Origin: an uncultured Collinsella sp.
GTDB taxonomy: Bacteria > Actinomycetota > Coriobacteriia > Coriobacteriales > Coriobacteriaceae
DNA: 9,623 nucleotides
Direction: 5' to 3'
Assembly: GCA_934650975.1 (NCBI GenBank)
Contig: CAKUFW010000076.1
Location: forward strand, 1-9,623
The position numbers and the translations under genes were made by a program. This document shows positions 4,032 through 9,623 of the stretch, piece by piece; the first letter of the stretch is position 1, and each line of letters begins with the position of its first letter. Below the pieces are notes generated by a model, which saw only the letters and a program-made list of their open reading frames with translations, was not told where the DNA came from and did no database searches.

Positions 4032-5747
4032 ATGACGGCCACACCGTGGGGATTCCGGGACATATTGCCCGAGGAGGCTCAGGCGCGCGAGGAGATTGCG
4101 CTGACGGTGAAGGGCTGCTTTAGGGAGCATCATTACCTGCCGGTTGAGACGCCGCTGCTCGAGGACAAGGGTTCGCTCGAGGAGGGCGGCCGCATCGCTG
4201 ACACGCCGTTCAAGCTTTTTGATGATGACGGTCGCCTGCTGGTGGTCCGTCCCGACAACACGTTGCCAATCGTGCGCCTGGTCTCGACCCGTATGCGTGC
4301 GGCCGACCTGCCCTTGCGCCTGCGCTACGAAGCGCCCGTGGTTCGCGAGTGTCAGCGCAATGCCGGCGGTTCGCGTCAGTTCACCCAGTTGGGCTTTGAG
4401 CTCATCGGTGCGGGCGATACCGCGGGCGATGTCGAGATTGTCTCGTTGGTCGCCGAGGCCGTGCGTAAGCTCGCACTGCCCGATGCGCGCATTATCGCAG
4501 GTAGCGTGCGCCCGTTTAAGGAGCTGCTTGCGGCATGCGAAGATCGCGAACTGGCTGCCGAGGCGCTGCGTTGCGTGCACGCCAACGACTTTGTGGGCCT
4601 CGATGCCCGCGTGGCGGAAAGCGACGAGCCCGAGGCCGTCAAGGCTGCCATTAGCGAGCTGCCGCGCCTGCATGGCGGCGCCGAGGTGCTCGATCGCGTT
4701 GACGCACTGTTGGCGGCGGCCGGTATCGCCGTGCCGTTGACGCGCGAATTGCGTGCTCTGGTTGAGGGCTTGGCTCCCGAGGATGCCCAGGTGCTGTCCT
4801 TCGACTTCTCCATCATGAACTCGTTTGATTACTATACGGGCCTGGTCTTTAAGGCCTACGCAGGTGGCCTGCCCGATCCGGTCGGCTCGGGCGGTCGCTA
4901 CGACTCCATCTTTACCGGCGCTTTTGGCGAGGGCATCGAGGTGCCGGCGGCAGGCTTCGCCTTTTCGCTCGAGCGCCTGGAGGCCGCGCGCACCTCGGCC
5001 GAGGACGCTGCCTCCGATGGCGACCACGCCGTGGGCCGTGGCGCCGAGGGCCCGCTGCGCATCGCCGTGCCCAAGGGATCGCTCAAGGCCGACACGCTTG
5101 ACGTGCTCGAGGCTGCGGGCCTGGACGTCTCCGAGCTGCGCGACCCCGGCCGTCACCTGATTGTGCGCGGTCGCGACACGCGTGCCGGCGAGGGTGCGGT
5201 TGGCGATATTGAGTTTGTCATCGTGCGTCCCAGCGACGCGCCCGCCTTTGTGGGCTGCGGCGGCGCCGACTGCGGCATCTGCGGCTGGGACTCGCTCATC
5301 GAGGCCGACCTCAACCTGCTGCAGCTCGTCGATCTGGGCTACGGCCTGTGCACTTTCATTGAGGCGGAGCCCGCATGGCGCGCCGGCCAGGCCGAGCGCA
5401 ACTATGCCCGCCGCGGCTCTCTGCGTGTGGCCACCAAGTACCCGCGCATCGCGAGCGCCTGGTATGCCGAGCGCGGCGTGAATGCCGATATCGTTTCGCT
5501 GCACGGCAACATTGAGCTGGGCCCCATCGTCGGCATGACCGATCGTATCGTGGACATTACCGCCACGGGTGCGACCCTGCGCGACAACGACTTGGTCATC
5601 ACCGGCCGCATCATGGACTGCACGGCGCGCTTCTTCGTTAACCCGGGTGCTGCACGTCTGGACCCGCGTGTGCGTAACCTGGCCGATCGCCTGGCGGCTG
5701 CCGTGAAGGACAAGCATTTTGAGCCCGTCGCGGGCTCGGCACAATAG
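4032..5747 (+). CDS. hisZG: HisZ-HisG fusion: ATP phosphoribosyltransferase with its regulatory subunit in one chain
   Basis: The 571-residue protein joins two parts normally made as separate chains. Residues 1-320 are HisZ-like, a histidyl-tRNA synthetase paralogue: PWGFRDILPEEA (5-16), VVRPDNTLPIVRL (71-83), RQFTQLGFELIG (115-126), FDYYTGLVF (265-273), GSGGRYDSI (285-293) and GFAFSLERL (308-316). The Arg that true synthetases carry just before GLDYYTG is replaced by the MNSFDYYTG context, so it is not a working synthetase. Residues 321-340 are a Gly/Ala/Asp-rich linker. Residues 341-571 are short-form HisG: PLRIAVPKGSL (341-351), GADCGICGWDSL (411-422) and the signature from E495 to L516 (ELGPIVG then VDITATGATL). 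HisG condenses ATP with PRPP, the first and feedback-controlled step of histidine synthesis. Short HisG lacks the C-terminal regulatory domain and needs HisZ for activity and histidine inhibition. AGGAGG 8 bases ahead supports the start. Confidence 0.92.
   Translation: MTATPWGFRDILPEEAQAREEIALTVKGCFREHHYLPVETPLLEDKGSLEEGGRIADTPFKLFDDDGRLLVVRPDNTLPIVRLVSTRMRAADLPLRLRYEAPVVRECQRNAGGSRQFTQLGFELIGAGDTAGDVEIVSLVAEAVRKLALPDARIIAGSVRPFKELLAACEDRELAAEALRCVHANDFVGLDARVAESDEPEAVKAAISELPRLHGGAEVLDRVDALLAAAGIAVPLTRELRALVEGLAPEDAQVLSFDFSIMNSFDYYTGLVFKAYAGGLPDPVGSGGRYDSIFTGAFGEGIEVPAAGFAFSLERLEAARTSAEDAASDGDHAVGRGAEGPLRIAVPKGSLKADTLDVLEAAGLDVSELRDPGRHLIVRGRDTRAGEGAVGDIEFVIVRPSDAPAFVGCGGADCGICGWDSLIEADLNLLQLVDLGYGLCTFIEAEPAWRAGQAERNYARRGSLRVATKYPRIASAWYAERGVNADIVSLHGNIELGPIVGMTDRIVDITATGATLRDNDLVITGRIMDCTARFFVNPGAARLDPRVRNLADRLAAAVKDKHFEPVAGSAQ
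5721..5737 (+). other. Small GC-rich hairpin at the 3' end of hisZG
   Basis: GAGCCCG (5721-5727) and CGGGCTC (5731-5737) form a 7-bp stem with a 3-base loop inside the last codons of hisZG. CCGGGC (5775-5780) and GCCCGG (5802-5807) can form a second stem in the 105-base gap before hisD. There is no T-run, so mRNA processing or stability is more likely than termination. It may simply reflect high GC. Confidence 0.25.
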
Positions 5748-5852
5748 CGCGAGCGCGCACGGGCGCCCCCATGTCCGGGCTGCGGGCCGATTGGCACTGC
5801 TGCCCGGTCTCACGTTTCTCAAACGCAACCTCAACCGATAGGGGATACCGAT

Positions 5853-7271
5853 ATGAAGACCATCAAGCTTGCTCCCGGCGAGCGCCTCGTCATTAATCAG
5901 CTCAACCGCAAGGGCGTGCTGCCGCAAAACATCGTCGACGCCGCCCGCGATATCGTGGCCAACGTGCGCGCCAACGGCGATGCCGCGGTGCGCGATTACT
6001 GCCAGCGTTTTGACGGTGTTGAGCTGCAGAGCTTCCGCCTTCCGCAGGAGCAGATCGATGCCGCGCTCGAAGGCCTCGACCCGGCCTTTGTCGCCGCGCT
6101 CGAGAAGGCCGCGCGCCAGATTCGCGAGTTCCACCAGCGCGAGGTCGAGCAAAGCTGGTTTACCACGCGCCCGGACGGCACGATGCTCGGCGTCAAAGTG
6201 ACCCCGCTCGCCGCAGCCGGTATCTATGTGCCGGGCGGCCGCGCGCAGTATCCCTCAACCGTGCTCATGAATGCGATTCCGGCCAAGGTGGCCGGCGTTA
6301 AGCGCGTGGTCATGGTGACCCCGCCGCAAAAGGACGGCCTGATCAGTCCCTATACGCTCGCGGCTGCCAAGCTCGGCGGCGTGGACGAGATCTATATGGT
6401 GGGCGGCGCCCAGGCCGTGGCTGCGCTGGCGTACGGCACCGAGACCATTCCGCGCGTCGACAAGATTACCGGCCCGGGCAACGCCTTTGTCGCCGCGGCC
6501 AAGCAGATCGTGTCGGGCGATGTGGGCATCGACATGGTCGCTGGCCCGTCCGAGGTCTGCGTACTGGCCGACGCTACGGCCAAGCCCATGGTGGTCGCAG
6601 CCGACCTGATGGCTCAGGCCGAGCACGATCCGCTGGCCGCCTGCTATCTGGTGACCTGCGACGAGCGGTTTGCGCGCGAGGTCGAGGCGGGCATCGACAT
6701 CCTAGTCGCGCAGTCGCCACGCGCCGAGATCACGCGTGCCTCGCTCGACAACGAGGGCACGATTGTCGTCGCTGCCGACATGGCCGCCGCCGTCGAGGCC
6801 GTGAACACCGTGGCACCCGAGCACCTGGAGCTGCACTGCAAGGACGCGATGGGCCTGCTCGGCGGCATTCGCAACGCCGGCGCCATCTTTGTGGGCGCCT
6901 GGAGCTCCGAGCCGCTCGGCGATTACGTCGCCGGCCCCAACCACACGCTGCCGACCGGCGGCACGGCCATGTTCTCCAACCCGCTTTCGGTGGAGGAGTT
7001 CGTCAAGCGCTCGAGCGTTATCTGCTATACGCCCGAGGGTCTGCTTTCCGACGCTCCCGCTACGCAGCGTCTGGCCGAGGCAGAGGGCCTGTGGGCGCAC
7101 GCGCTTTCGGCTGCGCTGCGCCGTCGCGTGCTGGAGCAGGGTGAGGATGCCGTGAGTGCCGAGTCGCTGGCCGCGGCCGACCTGACCAAGGTTGCCTGGC
7201 CGGGCGACGCCGTGGTGACGGTTGCCGAGGGCGTGGACCTGGCGGCGGCTGCGACCGGCGAGGAGGCCTAA
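5853..7271 (+). CDS. hisD: Histidinol dehydrogenase
   Basis: HisD carries out the last two steps of histidine synthesis, oxidising L-histidinol to L-histidine with two NAD+ and a zinc ion. Expected zinc ligands are all present: Q255 and H258 in QAEHD, D357 in GDYVAGPNHTLP and H416 in EGLWAH. The catalytic pair E323-H324 lies in APEHLELH. The signature from DMVAGPSEV (227-235) through the VAADLMAQAEHD block is clear, and FSNPLSVEEFVKRSSVI-like sequence follows. The product has 472 residues, about 35-40 more than the usual 430-440; the extra is an Ala-rich tail after residue 430, which may be flexible. GGGGA (5841-5845) is 7 bases before ATG 5853. The 105-base gap from hisZG is the longest between genes of this operon. 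The stop overlaps no gene but lies 1 base before the hisC start. Confidence 0.95.
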   Translation: MKTIKLAPGERLVINQLNRKGVLPQNIVDAARDIVANVRANGDAAVRDYCQRFDGVELQSFRLPQEQIDAALEGLDPAFVAALEKAARQIREFHQREVEQSWFTTRPDGTMLGVKVTPLAAAGIYVPGGRAQYPSTVLMNAIPAKVAGVKRVVMVTPPQKDGLISPYTLAAAKLGGVDEIYMVGGAQAVAALAYGTETIPRVDKITGPGNAFVAAAKQIVSGDVGIDMVAGPSEVCVLADATAKPMVVAADLMAQAEHDPLAACYLVTCDERFAREVEAGIDILVAQSPRAEITRASLDNEGTIVVAADMAAAVEAVNTVAPEHLELHCKDAMGLLGGIRNAGAIFVGAWSSEPLGDYVAGPNHTLPTGGTAMFSNPLSVEEFVKRSSVICYTPEGLLSDAPATQRLAEAEGLWAHALSAALRRRVLEQGEDAVSAESLAAADLTKVAWPGDAVVTVAEGVDLAAAATGEEA

Positions 7272-7272
7272 T

Positions 7273-8388
7273 ATGGCCGAGTTGACGCCTCGCATGAAGG
7301 AGCTCGTCCAGCCTTACTTGGCCGGTATTGAGCCCTACGATCCCAACTTTACGCCCACACGCATTAACCTTTCGGCCAACGAGAACACCTATCCCGTACC
7401 GGCCGGCGTGCGCGAGGCGGTCGATGCGGCGCTCGCCGCTACGCCGCTCAACCGTTATCCCGATCCCATGTCCAATGACCTGCGCGACGAGCTCGCCGCC
7501 TGGCATGGCGTGACACGCGAGAACATCTGCGTGGGTAACGGCGGCGATGAGCTGCTCTATAACTACCTGCTGGCGTTTGGCGGCGCGGGGCGGACCCTGC
7601 TCAACTGCCCGCCGTGCTTTAGCGAGTACGCCTTCTTTGCGTCGCTGTGCCAGACCGAGGTGCGCGACGTGTGGCGCGACCCGGCGAGCTTTGAGCTCGA
7701 CCAGGCCGCCGTGCTTGCGGCGGCGCCGGAGTGCGACCTGGCCATCGTGACCTCGCCCAACAATCCCACGGGTGACGTGGCTCCGCTCGACTTTGTCGCG
7801 GCGCTGTGCGACGCCTGCCCCGGCATGGTTATGGTTGACGAGGCCTACGTTGAGTTTGCTGACGATTCGTTTGGCGCGGCCACGACGGCACAGGGACTTA
7901 TCGCCGAGCATCCCAACCTGGTGATTCTGCACACGCTGTCCAAGGCGTTTGGCGCCGCCGGCACGCGCTTGGGTTACGTGATCGCGGCACCCGAGGTTAT
8001 CGAGGTGTTCGCGGCGATTCGCCAAATCTATTCGGTCAACGTGCTGAGCCAGGCGGCGGCGCTTGCCTGCGTGCGTGCCCGCGATGCGTATGCGCCCGTG
8101 GTGACGCTGGTTGCGAACGAGCGCGATCGTGAGCTGGCTTCCCTGCACGCGTTAGGTGCCGCAGGCCTGCCGGTGGAGGCGTGGCCGTCCGCGGCGAACT
8201 TTGTGCTTGTGCGCACCCCGCATGCCACGCGCGTGCGCGAGCGTCTGCGCGACGAGTATTCGATTCTGGTGCGCGACTTTAGCTACGCGCCGGGCCTTGC
8301 GGATTGCCTGCGTATTACCGTGGGCACGCCGCAGGAAAACGAAGAGGTGCTGGACGCGTTTGCCGCGCTGGTGAAGGAGGAGATGTAG
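7273..8388 (+). CDS. hisC: Histidinol-phosphate aminotransferase
   Basis: HisC is a PLP-dependent class I/II aminotransferase that converts imidazole-acetol phosphate and glutamate to histidinol phosphate and 2-oxoglutarate. The Schiff-base lysine is K224 in TLSKAFGAAGTRLGY. Other landmarks are LSANENTYP (33-41), GNGGDELL (88-95), SPNNPTG (161-167) with the cofactor-contacting Asn, VDEAYVEF (188-195), and R347 in LRITVG, which binds the substrate carboxylate/phosphate side. The length of 371 residues is normal. ATG 7273 is chosen because GAGGAGG (7260-7266), in the last codons of hisD, is 6 bases upstream; an in-frame start at 7222 inside hisD would add 17 residues without a binding site. The 1-base gap to hisD and direct contact with hisB suggest translational coupling. 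Confidence 0.95.
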   Translation: MAELTPRMKELVQPYLAGIEPYDPNFTPTRINLSANENTYPVPAGVREAVDAALAATPLNRYPDPMSNDLRDELAAWHGVTRENICVGNGGDELLYNYLLAFGGAGRTLLNCPPCFSEYAFFASLCQTEVRDVWRDPASFELDQAAVLAAAPECDLAIVTSPNNPTGDVAPLDFVAALCDACPGMVMVDEAYVEFADDSFGAATTAQGLIAEHPNLVILHTLSKAFGAAGTRLGYVIAAPEVIEVFAAIRQIYSVNVLSQAAALACVRARDAYAPVVTLVANERDRELASLHALGAAGLPVEAWPSAANFVLVRTPHATRVRERLRDEYSILVRDFSYAPGLADCLRITVGTPQENEEVLDAFAALVKEEM

Positions 8389-8976
8389 ATGGACCGTTAT
8401 GCCGAGGTAACCCGTAAGACAGGCGAGACCGATATTGTCGTCAAGCTCGACCTGGACGGAACCGGCGTGTGCGATATCTCGACCGGCGTGCCGTTTTTCG
8501 ACCATATGCTCAACGCCTTCGGCCGCCATGGTCTGTTTGATCTGACGGTGCACGCGGTGGGCGACGTTGAGGTCGACGCGCATCACACCGTCGAGGACAC
8601 TGGCATTGTGCTGGGCGAGGCGTTTTGCCAGGCGCTGGGCTATAAGGCGGGCATCACACGCTTTGCCGACGCGGCGATTGCCATGGACGAGACACTCGTG
8701 ATGGCCGCTGTGGACATCTCGGGTCGTGGGCAGGCCTACTGCGAGCTGCCTGTGCCGACTGAGCGCGTGGGCAGCTTCGATACCGAGCTGGCCGTCGAGT
8801 TCTTCTACGCCTTTGCGCGCGATGCCAAGCTCACGCTGCATGTGCGAGAGCTGGCGGGCGGCAATTCGCATCACATTATCGAGGCCGCCTTTAAGGCCGT
8901 GGGCCGCACGATGCGCCATGCCTGCGAGCTGGATCCCCGCGTGCAAGGCATCCCCAGCACCAAGGGCTCACTGTAA
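8389..8976 (+). CDS. hisB: Imidazoleglycerol-phosphate dehydratase
   Basis: HisB removes water from imidazoleglycerol phosphate to give imidazole-acetol phosphate, the substrate of HisC. The product has 195 residues, the size of the single-function enzyme, with no N-terminal histidinol-phosphatase domain of the E. coli type. Both metal-binding motifs are present: HHTVED (65-70) and HHIIEAAFK (161-169). FFDHMLNAFGRHG (36-48) and the terminal IPSTKGSL (188-195) are also typical. The start codon directly follows the hisC stop, with AAGGAGG (8374-8380) inside hisC, 8 bases ahead. A separate histidinol phosphatase must be encoded elsewhere. Confidence 0.95.
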   Translation: MDRYAEVTRKTGETDIVVKLDLDGTGVCDISTGVPFFDHMLNAFGRHGLFDLTVHAVGDVEVDAHHTVEDTGIVLGEAFCQALGYKAGITRFADAAIAMDETLVMAAVDISGRGQAYCELPVPTERVGSFDTELAVEFFYAFARDAKLTLHVRELAGGNSHHIIEAAFKAVGRTMRHACELDPRVQGIPSTKGSL

Positions 8977-8990
8977 CCGCAACAAAGACA

Positions 8991-9031
8991 AAAACCACCG
9001 CAAAGGGGACAGGCACCTTCGTGGTGGTTTT
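8991..9031. repeat. GGGGACAGGCACCTT hairpin element between hisB and hisH
   Basis: AAAACCACC (8991-8999) pairs exactly with GGTGGTTTT (9023-9031). Inside, AAGG (9003-9006) pairs with CCTT (9016-9019), so the stem is about 15 bp with one A-C mismatch and one G-T wobble, and the loop is GGACAGGCA. The 78-base gap is otherwise only the hisH ribosome site. From memory, GGGGACAGGCACCTTTGTGGTGGT-like hairpins are dispersed repeats in Coriobacteriia, which I cannot check here. It could also act as a weak terminator, since TTTT ends the right arm. Confidence 0.6.
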
Positions 9032-9044
9032 GGATGAGAAAAAG

Positions 9045-9049
9045 GGAGG
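9045..9049 (+). promoter_or_regulatory. Ribosome binding site that sets the hisH start at GTG 9055
   Basis: GGAGG lies 5 bases before GTG 9055. The only upstream in-frame alternative is ATG 9034, which would add 7 residues (MRKREGR) and would have just the repeat hairpin in front of it, with no good binding site. Confidence 0.7.
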
Positions 9050-9054
9050 GTCGC

Positions 9055-9623
9055 GTGGGCGAACCGAAGATCGTGGTGGTCGACTACCACAAGGGCAACT
9101 TGTCGAGCGTCGTGCGCGGGCTTGCGCGCGCCGGTGCGGTCGCCTGCACGTCGGACGATCCGGAGCAGATCCGCCGTGCCGACGGCTTGGTCATCCCGGG
9201 CGTGGGCGCGTTCTACGACGCGATCGCCTTTATGCGCGAGAGCGGCGAGGAGGCAGCCGTACTCGATGCCGTTGCCGCCGGAACTCCGCTCCTCGGTATC
9301 TGCCTGGGTCTTCAGCTGTTCTTTGAGCGTGGCAACGAGGGCGTGCCTGCGGACGCGGGCGCGGTCGTGGACGGCGACGTCTCCGAGCAGGCCGGTGGTC
9401 CCTGGGTCGATGGCCTGGGCATCATGCGCGGCTCGTGCACGCGCCTGGAGTCGAGCCGTCTGAAGGTGCCGCACGTGGGCTGGGACCAGGTGCACATGAC
9501 GCCCGCCGGCGCGGCCGACCCGCTGCTCGCCGGTTTTGCCGAGGGTGCCAACATGTACTTCACCCACAGCTACGCGGTGGCCGACGACGCCGATGCCGCC
9601 GACGTTCTGGCGCGCACGCACTA
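9055..9623 (+). CDS. hisH: Imidazole glycerol phosphate synthase glutamine amidotransferase subunit (5' part)
   Basis: The reading frame from GTG 9055 stays open to the window edge, giving 189 residues of an enzyme that is usually about 200. HisH hydrolyses glutamine and passes ammonia to HisF, forming imidazoleglycerol phosphate and AICAR. The nucleophile is C83 in GICLGLQLFFE, the usual class I amidotransferase elbow. Other family marks are VDYHKGNLSSV (9-19), PGVGAFYDAI (48-57), GLGIMRG, KVPHVGWDQV and YFTHSYAV. The His and Glu of the catalytic triad should lie in the missing C-terminal piece. It is separated from hisB by the hairpin element, with its own strong ribosome binding site. Its partner hisF, and hisA, are expected downstream. 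Confidence 0.92.
   Translation, partial: MGEPKIVVVDYHKGNLSSVVRGLARAGAVACTSDDPEQIRRADGLVIPGVGAFYDAIAFMRESGEEAAVLDAVAAGTPLLGICLGLQLFFERGNEGVPADAGAVVDGDVSEQAGGPWVDGLGIMRGSCTRLESSRLKVPHVGWDQVHMTPAGAADPLLAGFAEGANMYFTHSYAVADDADAADVLARTH

Noticed and set aside
3952..4035. A 27-codon leader ORF whose TGA overlaps the hisZG ATG, possibly an attenuator peptide.
   Set aside because: It has a single histidine codon and no ribosome binding site, and its ATG lies within the tentative -10 box.
4032..5000. Histidyl-tRNA synthetase (hisS) as the identity of the first half of the fused gene.
   Set aside because: The anticodon-binding domain is absent, the catalytic Arg context before DYYTG is lost, and HisG follows in the same chain, all of which indicate HisZ.
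3999..6152. A 717-codon open frame on the minus strand across hisZG and the start of hisD.
   Set aside because: It is antisense to two genes with full family motifs. High-GC codon bias leaves antisense frames open, and its protein shows no recognisable domain.

Overview
The window looks like the chromosome of a high-GC gut actinobacterium of the class Coriobacteriia, probably Collinsella or a close relative. This is an inference. It rests on G/C-rich third codon positions, a fused hisZ-hisG gene, an operon order hisZG-hisD-hisC-hisB-hisH, and a GGGGACAGGCACCTT hairpin that I associate from memory with that group. No ribosomal or marker gene is present to prove it.

Positions 1-3521 hold what appears to be a locus for taking up and breaking down glycated amines (Amadori products such as fructoselysine or glucoselysine). 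It starts with the last 26 codons of a probable mannose-family PTS membrane subunit (EIID), closed by a strong terminator. Next come an MFS permease (165-1379), a regulated-looking promoter region with a perfect 12-bp inverted repeat (1398-1467), a two-SIS-domain protein resembling FrlB/GfrF/FraB deglycases (1550-2611), a weak terminator, and a TIM-barrel sugar isomerase/epimerase resembling FrlC (2685-3521). In the expected scheme the PTS phosphorylates the sugar adduct during import, the epimerase converts sugar isomers, and the deglycase splits the phosphorylated adduct into a hexose phosphate and the free amine. The exact substrate is not shown by the sequence.

Positions 3522-4031 are non-coding and unusual. 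They contain five tandem copies of a 44-45-base imperfect palindrome, each pair separated by exactly 18 bases (3565-3857). After that come a possible promoter and an 11-bp perfect hairpin just upstream of the histidine operon.

Positions 4032-9623 are a histidine biosynthesis operon: a HisZ-HisG fusion (step 1 regulatory and catalytic parts in one chain), hisD, hisC, hisB and the first 189 codons of hisH, which runs off the window. hisD/hisC and hisC/hisB are almost touching, which suggests translational coupling. The hisZG-hisD gap (105 bases) and the hisB-hisH gap (78 bases, holding a repeat-like hairpin) are longer. hisA, hisF, hisI/E and the rest of the pathway are not in the window.

The most notable items are the palindrome array, the HisZ-HisG fusion, the operator-like inverted repeat before the deglycase gene, and the hairpin element inserted between hisB and hisH.
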